64,000 bases of DNA, from contig NZ_LSKQ01000203.1 of NCBI RefSeq assembly GCF_001557115.1, positions 26,506 through 90,505 on the forward strand. Direction: 5' to 3'. The notes under the pieces are model-generated. The model was not told the origin of the DNA. It did not search any database and worked only from the letters and a program-made list of their open reading frames with translations. The translations under genes and the position numbers were made by a program. Positions 9,149 through 18,194 of this stretch are shown one piece after another; the first letter of the stretch is position 1; every line of letters begins with the position of its first letter. Source of the DNA: Erythrobacter sp. CCH5-A1. Lineage in GTDB: Bacteria; Pseudomonadota; Alphaproteobacteria; Sphingomonadales; Sphingomonadaceae.

Positions 9149-10336
9149 CTATGCCCCGTGCGCCGCCTTCCAGTCGCGCCGCAGCTTCTTGGCGAGGCTC
9201 CACTTGTGGACCTCGGTCGGCCCGTCATAGATGCGGAAGGCGCGGATTTCGCGGAACATCGTCTCGACGATGGTCTTGTCGGTCACGCCCGTGCCGCCCA
9301 TCACCTGCACGCATTTGTCGGCGACCCGCATCAGCGCCTCGGACACGGCGACCTTTGTCATAGAGCTTTCGGCCGTGCCGAGCGATCCCGTGTCGAGCAC
9401 ACCCGCGCACCAGTCGATCATCAGTTCGCACTGCTTCAGGTCGATCATGTTCTCGGCGAGCATGAAGCCCACGCCCTCGTGGTCGATCAGGGGCTTGCCG
9501 AAGGCCAAGCGGCGGTTGGCGTAATCGGTCGCGATCTCCTGCGCGCGGATGCAGCCGCCGAGCCAGCGCATGCAGTGCGACAGGCGCGCCGGACTGAGGC
9601 GGATCTGGGCATATTTGAACCCCTCCCCCGCATCGCCCAGCATCTGATCGGCGGGGATGCGCAGGTTGTCGATGGTAATCTCGGCGTGGCTGCCGGGCAT
9701 CGAGCTGTCGATGGTGTTGGGAACGCCGGTGATCTGAATGGCGGGATCGGGCAGGTCGACGAGGAACATGCAGGCCCCGCCCGCACTGTCGGGGTCTTCG
9801 GACTTCGCCATCACGATCCCGACCTTGGCGCCCTCTGCCCCGGTGATGAAGCACTTCCTGCCGTTCACCACCCAATGGTTGCCGTCCTTGCGGCAGGTGG
9901 TGATCATCATCGAAGGGTCGGCGCCCGCGCCGTTCAAGTCAGCGGGCTCGGTCATGAAGAAAGCCGAGCGCGCCCGGCCCGAGACCAGCGGCGTCAGGAA
10001 ACGCTCCTTCAGATCGGGGCTGCCGACCTTGCCGATCAGGTACATGTTGCCCTCGTCCGGGGCCTGGGTGTTGCAGGCCAGCATCCCCAAGGGCGTCAGG
10101 CCCGACTTGATGAGGATGACGGCCGTCTCGCGCTGGTTGAAATGGCTGCCATCGGGGCGAATGTGCGGGGTGAGCACACCGGCCGCGCGCGCCAGCTCGC
10201 GCATTTCCATCACCAGTTCGTCAGTCGGCGCACCGTGGTGGTCGCGGCGCGGGTCCTGCTCGTAGGGAAAAATCCGCTCCCGCACGAATGCTTCGACCCG
10301 CGCGGCCATCTCCAGCGCTTCGGTGCTGATCGTCAT
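9149..10336 (-). CDS. Acyl-CoA dehydrogenase family protein
   Basis: Flavoprotein of 395 residues. The middle beta domain holds FFMTEPADLNGAGADPSMM and WVVNGRKCFITGAEGAKVGIVM, and the C-terminal helical domain holds QVMGGTGVTDKTIVETMFRE. The end reads YDGPTEVHKWSLAKKL, resembling the ACAD10/11-like branch; Asp stands where short- and medium-chain enzymes have the catalytic Glu of YEG, so substrate and exact base are uncertain. The start is ATG at 10336 with GGGGAGAG seven bases upstream; an in-frame codon at 10402 lacks a ribosome site. It sits alone behind the oxoprolinase operon (45-base gap). Role: FAD-dependent alpha,beta-oxidation of an acyl-CoA, chain length unknown. Confidence 0.9.
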   Translation of the reverse strand: MTISTEALEMAARVEAFVRERIFPYEQDPRRDHHGAPTDELVMEMRELARAAGVLTPHIRPDGSHFNQRETAVILIKSGLTPLGMLACNTQAPDEGNMYLIGKVGSPDLKERFLTPLVSGRARSAFFMTEPADLNGAGADPSMMITTCRKDGNHWVVNGRKCFITGAEGAKVGIVMAKSEDPDSAGGACMFLVDLPDPAIQITGVPNTIDSSMPGSHAEITIDNLRIPADQMLGDAGEGFKYAQIRLSPARLSHCMRWLGGCIRAQEIATDYANRRLAFGKPLIDHEGVGFMLAENMIDLKQCELMIDWCAGVLDTGSLGTAESSMTKVAVSEALMRVADKCVQVMGGTGVTDKTIVETMFREIRAFRIYDGPTEVHKWSLAKKLRRDWKAAHGA

Positions 10337-10565
10337 GCGTGTACTCTCCCCCCTCGTAATGCTCTGTGCCGCGCTCATGCAGGTAGCGGCACACCATGCC
10401 AAGGCCGAGCGTCCGACGCGCCTAGTGATTTGGGGCGGGCAGCCTGTCCGCCACGCCCGCGAGGTTAATGCGGATTGCTTTGAGCGGAAGGATGAAATTT
10501 AATCCGACATCAACGAAGGGTAAGCCAGTTCTGCCGCGTTGGGGCACAAAACGGGGAGCGCAGCG

Positions 10566-12386
10566 ATGTACCGTCCGGGCGATGACGAAAATGCCATGCC
10601 AGCTACCGAGCACGCGGAGAGCCCGCAGCCGGAGGCGACTCCGGAACCTTCCCTTCCCGGCATCAGGCCTGTAGCGGCGAGCGCGCTGGCTCTTGCGGCC
10701 GCAGCCTGCGGCGGGGGCGGCTCCGGCGGTGGCGGAGGCGGCGGCACCGGCGGCGGCGGTCCGCCGGTTGCCACTGTGCGCAAACCCCAGAACGATGCCG
10801 AGGCCGCGCGGTTTCTCCTCCAGGCCTCGCTCTCGGTCTCGACCGGCGCGATCACCGAACTGCGCAGCGAAGGCTACGGGCCGTGGCTCGACCGCCAGTT
10901 CGCCGCGAACAACGACCAGACCGGCGCCGAATTCCTGTCGGCACGCGGGTTCGACCAGGTGACCGCCGCCCAGTTCTACAACGGCACCATCACCGGCGAC
11001 TACATGATCTGGTCGCAGCTGCTGACGGGCGGCAATGCGGTGCGCAAGCGCATCGCCTTTGCCCTGTCCGAGTTCTTCGTCGTCTCGCTGACCGGCATCG
11101 ACATGGTGTGGCGTGCCCCCGGGATCGCTGCCTATTGGGACACGCTCAACGCCCGCGCCTTCGGCAATTTTCGTGATCTCCTGCAGGACATCACGCTCAA
11201 CCCGGCGATGGGCGTGTTCCTCAACACCCGCGGCAACCGCCGCGCCGACAGCTCGGGCCGGGTGCCGGACGAAAACTATGCGCGCGAGGTGATGCAGCTG
11301 TTCACCATCGGCCTGTTCGAGCTCAACCAGGACGGTACGCTGCGGCTCAACGGCAGCAACCCGATCGAGACCTATATCAGCGCCGACGTGAGCAATCTGG
11401 CGCGGGTGTTCACCGGCTATGACTTCGACCTCGCCGGGCTCACCTTCACCACCGAAGTCGGCGGCACGCGGCAGATCATCGACCCGGCCTACACCCGCCG
11501 GGCGATGACGGCGGACCCCACCCGGTGGGTGCCGGCACGGACTACCGGTTTCCATTCGCCCGAGGCCAAGACCTTCCTCGGCCTCACCATCCCCGCCAAC
11601 ACCAGCGCGGCCGAAAGCCTGCGGCTGGCGCTCGACCATCTGTTCAACCACGCCAATGTCGGGCCGTTCTTCGCCAAGCAGATGATCCAGCGGTTGGTCA
11701 CCAGCAATCCCTCGCCGGCCTATGTCGGGCGGGTGGCGGCGGTGTTCGCCAACAACGGGCAAGGGCGTCGCGGCGATCTGGCGGCAGTGTTCAAGGCGAT
11801 CCTCACCGACGACGAGGCGCTCGACCCGGCCAACGTCAGCAATGCCAATTTCGGCAAGCTGCGCGAACCGGTACTGCGCTTCGTGCAGCTGGCGAGGACC
11901 TTCGGGGCGCGGTCGACCAGCGGCAACTGGCTGATCGGCGACCTCACCGATCCCGCCGGTGCGCTTGGCCAGAGCCCGCTGCGCTCGCCCTCTGTGTTCA
12001 ACTTCTTCCGCCCGGGCTACTTTCCCGCCAACACTGAAATCGCCAATCGGAGCCTGCTCGCGCCGGAATTCCAGCTGGTCAACGAAACCTCGACGGCTGG
12101 CTACATCAACTTCCTCGAACGCGCCGTGGCCGGCACCCGGTTCAGCGATATCACGATGGACTACTCCGCCGAAATCGCCATTGCGCAGGACTCAGCCGCC
12201 CTGCTCGACCGGCTCGATCTTTTGCTGACCGGCCGCCAGCTCAGTACGGCTGCGCGCGATACCATCCGCGCGGCGATGGAGGACGTGGCCATCACCGCGA
12301 CCTCGAGCGATGCCGAAAAGCGGCGGCGGGTGCAGATCGGGGTCGCCCTGATCCTCGCCTCGACCGACTATCTGATCCAGAAATAA
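10566..12386 (+). CDS. DUF1800 family protein, probably exported or lipid-anchored
   Basis: Protein of 606 residues with the DUF1800 body: AARFLLQASLSVSTGAITEL near residue 75 and the conserved VPDENYAREVMQLFTIGLFELNQDG-type block mid-protein, followed by ARVFTGYDF and HLFNHANVGPFFAKQMIQRL. A hydrophobic stretch, ALALAAAAC (to Cys48), is followed at once by a run of 14 Gly interrupted by one Ser and one Thr, so Cys48 may be a lipobox, though the N-region is unusually long. The start is ATG at 10566 with GGGGAG seven bases upstream. It is followed after 14 bases by DUF1501, its usual genomic partner. Molecular function is unknown; an envelope location is inferred. Confidence 0.85.
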   Translation: MYRPGDDENAMPATEHAESPQPEATPEPSLPGIRPVAASALALAAAACGGGGSGGGGGGGTGGGGPPVATVRKPQNDAEAARFLLQASLSVSTGAITELRSEGYGPWLDRQFAANNDQTGAEFLSARGFDQVTAAQFYNGTITGDYMIWSQLLTGGNAVRKRIAFALSEFFVVSLTGIDMVWRAPGIAAYWDTLNARAFGNFRDLLQDITLNPAMGVFLNTRGNRRADSSGRVPDENYAREVMQLFTIGLFELNQDGTLRLNGSNPIETYISADVSNLARVFTGYDFDLAGLTFTTEVGGTRQIIDPAYTRRAMTADPTRWVPARTTGFHSPEAKTFLGLTIPANTSAAESLRLALDHLFNHANVGPFFAKQMIQRLVTSNPSPAYVGRVAAVFANNGQGRRGDLAAVFKAILTDDEALDPANVSNANFGKLREPVLRFVQLARTFGARSTSGNWLIGDLTDPAGALGQSPLRSPSVFNFFRPGYFPANTEIANRSLLAPEFQLVNETSTAGYINFLERAVAGTRFSDITMDYSAEIAIAQDSAALLDRLDLLLTGRQLSTAARDTIRAAMEDVAITATSSDAEKRRRVQIGVALILASTDYLIQK

Positions 12387-12400
12387 CGGGGACGCGGGAC

Positions 12401-13852
12401 ATGTTCATCGGCAAGAGCATCGAGATCGAGCGGCGCGCGTTTCTGAAGCGGTCGGCCCAGCTGGCGATGATGGGGGGCGCGGCCTCCTATGCGCTGGACC
12501 TTGCGGGCCTTGCCGAAGCGGCAGCCTTCAGCAATTCGGGCGGCTACAAGGCGCTGGTCTGCGTGTTCCTCTATGGCGGGAACGATTACGGCAACACGCT
12601 GATCCCCTACGACAGCGCCAACTATGCGCGCTACCAGACGATTCGCGGCACGACGGGTTCCGAAGCAGCAAACGGCATCGCGCTCGCCCGCGCGGCGCTC
12701 GCCAATACCGTGCTGAGCCCGCCGCAGGGCCAGACCCTCACCGACAACATCACCTACGCGATCGCGCCGACCATGCCGCGCCTCAAGGCGCTCTACGATC
12801 AAGGGGCGATGGCGCCGCTGCTCAATGTCGGCCCGCTGATCCAGCCGCTGACCCGCGCGCAATACGACGCCAACAGCGTGCCGCGCCCGGCCAAGCTATT
12901 CTCGCACAATGACCAGCAATCGACCTGGCAAAGCTCGCAGCCCGAAGGTTCGCGCACCGGATGGGGCGGGCGAATGGGCGATCTGGCGCTGAGTTCGAAC
13001 ACCAATTCGATGTTCACCGCGATCAATGCCACCGGCAACGCGGTGTTCCTGAGCGGCCAGACGGCCGTGCCCTATCAGGTCTCCCCCTTAGGGGCGACGC
13101 TCTACAATCCGCTTCAGACCGGGCGGCTGTTCAATTCGACCGCTGCCTCGCAGGCGCTGGGCACCTTGCTGCGCAGCGGATCGGGCAATGTCTTTGCCGC
13201 CGATTACGCACGGGTCAACGACCGCTCGATCACCTACGGCGCCTTCGTCAACAACGCGCTCGCCAATGCGAATTTGACCACCAGCTTCGGAACCGGCAAC
13301 CGCCTTGCCGACCAACTGCGCGTCGTGGCGCGCCTGATCGCCGCGCGCCAGAGCCTCGGGGTGACGCGCCAGGTGTTCCTGGTATCGCTGGGCGGGTTCG
13401 ATCACCATGACGGACTGATCGGCTCGCATGATGCGCTGCTCGGCCAGGTCGATTTCGCGATGGACGCCTTCTACCGCGCAACGGTGGAGCTGGGCGTTGC
13501 GAACAACGTCACCACCTTCACCGCCTCCGATTTCGGGCGCACCCTGTCCTCCAACGGCGACGGGTCCGACCATGGCTGGGGCGCGCACCACTTCATCGTG
13601 GGCGGCGGGGTGCAGGGCGGCCGCTTCTACGGCCGCGCGCCGCAGGTTTCGGTGACCAGCACCGACCAGGTCGGGCAAGGCCGGCTGCTGCCGACAACCT
13701 CGGTCGACGAATTGTCGTCGACGCTGGCCCTCTGGTTCGGGGTCGCGCCGAGCGAGCTGCCGTCGGTGGCGCCCAATATCGGCCGCTTTGCGTCGCCCGA
13801 TCTCGGTTTCATGAAGCCGGCGCAGACCACCCTTTCGGCGGCGCGCCCCTAG
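12401..13852 (+). CDS. DUF1501 family protein with Tat-like signal
   Basis: Protein of 483 residues. The N-terminus IERRAFLKRSAQLAMMGGAA is a twin-arginine-type signal followed by a hydrophobic stretch ending AEAAAF, so export to the periplasm is expected. The body has the sulfatase/alkaline-phosphatase-like DUF1501 features: LVCVFLYGGNDYGNTLIPYD near residue 55, VSLGGFDHHDG and later ASDFGRTLSSNGDGSDHGWGAHHFIVGG, whose Asp/His residues are likely metal ligands. The gene follows DUF1800 by 14 bases, in the arrangement common in proteobacteria and planctomycetes. Its stop shares the palindrome CTAG with the convergent amidohydrolase stop. The substrate is unknown. Confidence 0.88.
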   Translation: MFIGKSIEIERRAFLKRSAQLAMMGGAASYALDLAGLAEAAAFSNSGGYKALVCVFLYGGNDYGNTLIPYDSANYARYQTIRGTTGSEAANGIALARAALANTVLSPPQGQTLTDNITYAIAPTMPRLKALYDQGAMAPLLNVGPLIQPLTRAQYDANSVPRPAKLFSHNDQQSTWQSSQPEGSRTGWGGRMGDLALSSNTNSMFTAINATGNAVFLSGQTAVPYQVSPLGATLYNPLQTGRLFNSTAASQALGTLLRSGSGNVFAADYARVNDRSITYGAFVNNALANANLTTSFGTGNRLADQLRVVARLIAARQSLGVTRQVFLVSLGGFDHHDGLIGSHDALLGQVDFAMDAFYRATVELGVANNVTTFTASDFGRTLSSNGDGSDHGWGAHHFIVGGGVQGGRFYGRAPQVSVTSTDQVGQGRLLPTTSVDELSSTLALWFGVAPSELPSVAPNIGRFASPDLGFMKPAQTTLSAARP

Positions 13853-15126
13853 CGGACGATCTGTGCCCCCTTGATGACCGCTGAGACGCGCTCCAGCACG
13901 GCGATCTCGGCGAGCGGATTGCCCTCCACCGCGATCATGTCGGCGAGATAGCCGGGGGCGATCCGGCCCAGTTCGGCATCGCGGCCAAGGACCCGCGCCG
14001 CGTTCACGGTCGCAGCCCAGATTGCCTGCAGCGGCGTCATGCCGTTCGCGACCATGTAGCGGAACTGGCGCGCGTTCAGGCCGTGCGGAAAGACTCCGGC
14101 ATCGGTGCCGTAGGCGAGCGGCACGCCCAATTCGACCGCGCGGCGGAAAGCGTCGCGCTGGACCTGCGTGGTCTCGCGGTTCTTGCGCAGATATTCTTCC
14201 GGCCAGCCCTCGGCGCTGCCGACTGTATCGATGTAGTCGCCGTTATAAATGTCCATCACCAGCCAGACGCCCTTTTCGCGCGCGAGCAGCAAGCCCTCTT
14301 CGTCGATCAGGCTGGCGTGCTCGATGCTGCGGACGCCTGCGCGGATCGCGGCCTTGATCCCTTCGGCACCGTGGGCATGCGCGGTGGCGAAGGACCCGCG
14401 CGCCTTGGCCACTTCGATGGCAGCGCGCATCTCGGCTTCGGTCAGCTCGGGCTCGCCCGGCTCGGTTCCGATCGCCAGCACCGCGCCGGTCGCCATCAGC
14501 TTGAGGAAATCGACGCCGTTATCGAACAAGTATGCCGCCCGCGCGGCGGCCTCCCCCGGGCTGGAGAGCACGCCCAGACGCATGTCGGCGGGGAGCTGGT
14601 CGTTGGGGACCACCCCGTTCAATTCGCCCCCGCCGCCCGGGTGGGTGAGATAGGCCCCGGCAACGAACATCCGCGGGCCCGGCACCAGCCCCCTGTCGAT
14701 CGCGTTGCGCAAGGCGACGTCGGTGAGCCCGCGATAGGTGCCGACATCGCGCACCGTGGTGAAGCCTGCCTCGAGCGTCAGGCGCGCATTGCGCGCGCCG
14801 ATCAGCACCGTTTCGACCGGCGAGGTTTTGAGCGGGTCCGACAGGTCGGCGCTGCTGCCGGTGTCGGAGAGGTGGGTGTGGAGATCGATAAGCCCGGGCA
14901 GCACCGTATAGGCTGACCAGTCCACGCGCGTCGTGCCCTCGGGGATGGCGGCGCAGGTCTCGATCCGCACAATGCGCTCGCCGTCGGTGAGGATGCACTG
15001 GCCGGTCAGCATCTCGCCGCTTTTCACATCGAGCAGCCGGCCTGCCGCGATGTAGAGCCCCTCGGCGAGCACAGGCGACGGCGCGGCCAGCGCCAGCAGA
15101 GCGGCGGCGGCGGCGACCGTCCTCAC
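13849..15126 (-). CDS. Exported metal-dependent amidohydrolase (prolidase-like)
   Basis: Protein of 425 residues with a Sec signal peptide (MRTVAAAAALLALAAPSPVLAEG). Amidohydrolase-superfamily metal ligands are visible: LHTHLSD (HxH, near residue 84), a lysine in DFLKLMATGAV that may be carboxylated, histidines in TAHAHGAEG and SIEHASLID, and the final Asp in AYGTDAGVFPHG. The family includes Xaa-Pro and Xaa-Arg dipeptidases and imidazolonepropionase-like enzymes; the signal peptide and adjacent M20 peptidase favour periplasmic dipeptide or N-acyl amino acid hydrolysis. The start ATG overlaps the M20 peptidase stop (ATGA), so the two genes form one operon with the peptidase first. The exact substrate is not readable. 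Confidence 0.88.
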   Translation of the reverse strand: MRTVAAAAALLALAAPSPVLAEGLYIAAGRLLDVKSGEMLTGQCILTDGERIVRIETCAAIPEGTTRVDWSAYTVLPGLIDLHTHLSDTGSSADLSDPLKTSPVETVLIGARNARLTLEAGFTTVRDVGTYRGLTDVALRNAIDRGLVPGPRMFVAGAYLTHPGGGGELNGVVPNDQLPADMRLGVLSSPGEAAARAAYLFDNGVDFLKLMATGAVLAIGTEPGEPELTEAEMRAAIEVAKARGSFATAHAHGAEGIKAAIRAGVRSIEHASLIDEEGLLLAREKGVWLVMDIYNGDYIDTVGSAEGWPEEYLRKNRETTQVQRDAFRRAVELGVPLAYGTDAGVFPHGLNARQFRYMVANGMTPLQAIWAATVNAARVLGRDAELGRIAPGYLADMIAVEGNPLAEIAVLERVSAVIKGAQIVR

Positions 15127-16517
15127 TTGGAGGAAAGCTCCGTCAGCAGCAGCCGGTAATATGCGAGGCTCTTGCCGATGTTTCCGATCGGCACGCGTTC
15201 ATCGAGGCCGTGGGAGAAATCGTCGCTTTCGCGCATGAAGGTGCCGCTTGCTCCGTAGCTGGGCACGCCGAGCGCGCGGTACCACATCGAATCCGAGGCG
15301 CCGGAAGATTGCGCGGCGATCACGGGGACCTCCCCGAAAGCGCCGCGGATGGCGCGCGTAGCGGCCCCGACGAACACCTCGTCATAGGGGGAAGCGGGCG
15401 AGGCGGTGGTGTATTCGGGATCGATCTGGCGGATGGTCAGCGCCGGCTCGGCGGCGACAGCCTTGAGCTCGGCCATCACCTCTTCGGGAGAATGGCCGGG
15501 GAAGATGCGGCAGTTGACGAAAGCGGTCGCGCGCTGGGGCAAGGCATTGAGCCCGTGCCCGGCGCTTGCCATCGTCGGCACGCAGGTCGTCGCGATCTTG
15601 CCGACCGTGGCCGGGTTGCCGCGCAGCACCGCGATCGCGGCCTTGTCGGCGGGGTCCTTCGCGAAGGCCCGCATTGCCGAGGCGAGCAGCGGGTCGGAGA
15701 CGAAATCGGCGGCCTTGACGAAGTAATCGCGGGTGATGTCGTTCACTTCCGGCGTGAAGTGATGCGCGCCGATCCGGGTCAGCGCGCCCGAGAGCTGGAC
15801 GATGGCGTTCTCGGCACGCGGGGCCGAGCTGTGGCCGCCCGGATTGGTCACTTCCAGCGCGAAATCGGCATAGGTCTTCTCGGCGCCCTGCCAGCTCCAG
15901 TAGGCGGGCTCGCCGCTTGCCTCTTCGAGCGCGCCCGAGGCGCCGTCGACATTGAGCACCAGCCGGGCGCCCTTCAGCTTTTCGGCGATGATCCGGGAGG
16001 TGATCATCGTCGTCTCCTCGTCGCCCGAGAAGGCGAGCACGATGCTGCGTTCGGGTACGAAGCCCCCCTTGCGCAGCTCCATCACCGCGACCATCGCCTG
16101 CACGGAATCGAATTTGGTGTCGCTCGCCCCGCGCCCGTAGAGATAGCCGTTCTCGACCACCGGCGTGAAGGGATCGCGCTTCCAGTCCTCGGGCTTGGCG
16201 TCGACCACGTCCATGTGCGCGGAGATGACGATGGGGCCTAATGCCGGGTTCTTCCCCTTCCAGGTGGCGATGAAATAGGCGGTGTCGTCCACGGGCACGA
16301 TTGCGATCTCGGCCGCCTTCCAGCCGGCATCGATCAGCGCCGTGCGGAAGAGCTCGGCGACCTTGCCGGTCTGGTTGCCCTCGCCCCGCACCGAGCGCAG
16401 CGCGATGGCCTGGCTCGAGAGGTCGACGACCTGCCTTTCGGCCGGGGTCGTCTGGGCCAGCGCCGGGCCGCAAAGGGCAGCCGCCAGAAGACCGGACAGC
16501 AAGAGTTTGGCGCGCAT
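15123..16517 (-). CDS. Exported M20 family zinc metallopeptidase
   Basis: Protein of 464 residues with signal peptide MRAKLLLSGLLAAALCGPALA. M20 signatures follow in order: HMDVVDAKPEDW (His ligand and Asp), YGRGASDTKFD (bridging Asp) and AFSGDEETTM (catalytic Glu pair), then a dimerisation domain containing NPGGHSSAPR and a C-terminal return to the catalytic domain with a late His near SHGLDERVP. I chose the ATG at 16517 because GGGGGACC lies upstream and the signal peptide starts there; a start at 16577 would put 20 polar residues before it. It is co-transcribed with the prolidase-like amidohydrolase through an ATGA overlap. Probably a periplasmic aminopeptidase or carboxypeptidase acting on small peptides. 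Confidence 0.9.
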   Translation of the reverse strand: MRAKLLLSGLLAAALCGPALAQTTPAERQVVDLSSQAIALRSVRGEGNQTGKVAELFRTALIDAGWKAAEIAIVPVDDTAYFIATWKGKNPALGPIVISAHMDVVDAKPEDWKRDPFTPVVENGYLYGRGASDTKFDSVQAMVAVMELRKGGFVPERSIVLAFSGDEETTMITSRIIAEKLKGARLVLNVDGASGALEEASGEPAYWSWQGAEKTYADFALEVTNPGGHSSAPRAENAIVQLSGALTRIGAHHFTPEVNDITRDYFVKAADFVSDPLLASAMRAFAKDPADKAAIAVLRGNPATVGKIATTCVPTMASAGHGLNALPQRATAFVNCRIFPGHSPEEVMAELKAVAAEPALTIRQIDPEYTTASPASPYDEVFVGAATRAIRGAFGEVPVIAAQSSGASDSMWYRALGVPSYGASGTFMRESDDFSHGLDERVPIGNIGKSLAYYRLLLTELSSK

Positions 16518-16586
16518 CGACAGGTCCCCCGTTGGTCGTAAGGTGGGCAGGCTATGGCAATCGTCGGCCTGCGGCAACCGCGTCGC

Positions 16587-18194
16587 CTAGACTGCGGAAA
16601 AGCGTCGGAAGCTGCCGCCGTCGGCGAGCACCTCGTGCGCGCAATTGTGCCCCGGAGCGCCGGTCACGCCGCCGCCCGGGTGATTGCCCGCGCCGCACAT
16701 GTAGAGCCCCTTCACCGGCCCGCGATAGGCCCCGTTGCCGAGCACCGGCCGCGCGCTCCACAGCTGGTCGAGGCTCATGTGGCCGTGCATGATGTCCCCG
16801 CCGACCAGCCCGAACTTGCGGTAAAGCCCCTTGGGGCTCAGCACCTGCCGCCCGAGGATCGAGGCGCGGAAGCCCGGCGCGTGGGCTTCGACCGTGTCGA
16901 TGATGGTGTCGGCGGCGGCGTCTTCCTCGTCGTCCCAGTCACGCCCGTCGGGCAGCTCGGGAGCGAATTGCTGGCAGAACAGGCTGGCGACGTGCTGGCC
17001 CGGAGGGGCGAGGCTGTCATCCACTGTCGAGGGGATCAGCATCTCGACGATCGGCCGCTTCGACCAGCCATGCCCCTTGGCGTCGAGGAACGCCTTGTCC
17101 ATGTAATCGAGCGTCGGCGCGATGATGATGCCGCTCTGGTGATGCTCGCCGGGTTCGGGCAGGCAGGTGAAGCGCGGCAGCTCGGAGAGCGCCACGTTCA
17201 TGCGGAAGGTGCCCCCACCCGCCTTGTAACCGCGCATCCGGCGGCGGAAATCTGCGGGCTGATGCTGCTCGGCGAGCATCTTCCCGTAAAGCAGCTTCGG
17301 CCCGACATTGGCGATCACGCGCTTGGCCGCGATCTCCTCGCCGCTTTCGAGCTTCACGCCCGCGACGGTGTCGCCATCGACCAGCACCTCGGCGACCGGA
17401 GCCTCGAGGCTGATCTCGACCCCCGCCTTGCGGCACACCTCGGCCATGATCTGGGTGATCGTGCCCATCCCGCCGATGCAGTGGCCCCAGGCGCCCTTCT
17501 TGCCGTTCACCTCGCCGAAGACGTGGTGGAGCAGCACGTAGGCGCTCCCCGGCGTGTCCGGGCTGGCATAGTTGCCGACCACCGCGTCGAAGCCGAAAGC
17601 GGCCTTCACCGCCTCGCTCTCGAACCATTGGCCGAGGAAGCTGGTGGCGGACTTGACGAACAGGTCGAGGACATCGCGCTTGGCCTCGAGGCCGAGCTTG
17701 GACAGGCCCCAGCCCTGCGATGCGCCCGCAATCAGCGTGCGCAGGCCCTCGCCGACATTGGGCGGGGACTTGAGCGCGAGGCTGCGCAGCACTTCGGCGA
17801 CGCCCTCAAGCGCGTCGTAATAGGCGGGCAGCGTCGCCGCATCGGCCTTAGAGAACCGCGCAAACTCGGCCTGCGTCCGCTCCAGCCCGCCGCCCAGTTT
17901 CAGGTAGCCGCCATCCTCCTGCGGCAGGAAGTTGCTGATCGGCCGCTCGATCACGCGGTAGCCGTGCTCGGCGAGGCGCATGTCGCGGATCACCTTGGGC
18001 TGGAGCAGGCTGACGGTGTAGCTGGCCACCGAATTGCGGAAGCCCGGGTGGAATTCCTCGGTCACCGCCGCCCCGCCGACGATATCGCGCCGCTCGACAA
18101 TCCGAACCTTCAATCCGGCCTGCGCAAGATAGAAGGCACAGGTGAGGCCATTGTGGCCCGCGCCGATGATCACGGCGTCGTATTTCTGGGTCAT
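16587..18194 (-). CDS. FAD-dependent phytoene-desaturase-like oxidoreductase (PYROXD2-like)
   Basis: Flavin amine-oxidase/desaturase-fold protein of 535 residues. The dinucleotide-binding motif IIGAGHNGLTCAFYLAQAG starts at residue 9 and is followed by the acidic end of strand two (VRIVERRDIVGG). The C-terminus has the second FAD contact, GLYMCGAGNHPGGGVTGAPG. Length and motifs match the PYROXD2/CrtI-like group rather than carotenoid desaturases proper, and no other carotenoid gene is nearby. The ATG at 18194 overlaps the Rieske oxygenase stop (ATGA), so the pair should be co-translated. It may oxidise the product of the oxygenase; this is inferred from coupling only. Confidence 0.88.
   Translation of the reverse strand: MTQKYDAVIIGAGHNGLTCAFYLAQAGLKVRIVERRDIVGGAAVTEEFHPGFRNSVASYTVSLLQPKVIRDMRLAEHGYRVIERPISNFLPQEDGGYLKLGGGLERTQAEFARFSKADAATLPAYYDALEGVAEVLRSLALKSPPNVGEGLRTLIAGASQGWGLSKLGLEAKRDVLDLFVKSATSFLGQWFESEAVKAAFGFDAVVGNYASPDTPGSAYVLLHHVFGEVNGKKGAWGHCIGGMGTITQIMAEVCRKAGVEISLEAPVAEVLVDGDTVAGVKLESGEEIAAKRVIANVGPKLLYGKMLAEQHQPADFRRRMRGYKAGGGTFRMNVALSELPRFTCLPEPGEHHQSGIIIAPTLDYMDKAFLDAKGHGWSKRPIVEMLIPSTVDDSLAPPGQHVASLFCQQFAPELPDGRDWDDEEDAAADTIIDTVEAHAPGFRASILGRQVLSPKGLYRKFGLVGGDIMHGHMSLDQLWSARPVLGNGAYRGPVKGLYMCGAGNHPGGGVTGAPGHNCAHEVLADGGSFRRFSAV

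Noticed and set aside
8387..10468. Plus-strand open frame of about 690 codons across oxoprolinase and acyl-CoA dehydrogenase genes
   Set aside because: Antisense shadow spanning two confidently identified genes; composition is typical of third-position GC artefacts.
10689..10760. Gly-coding repeat tract as a possible frameshift or CRISPR-like repeat
   Set aside because: It is a low-complexity Gly/Ser/Thr linker inside the DUF1800 frame, with no spacer structure.
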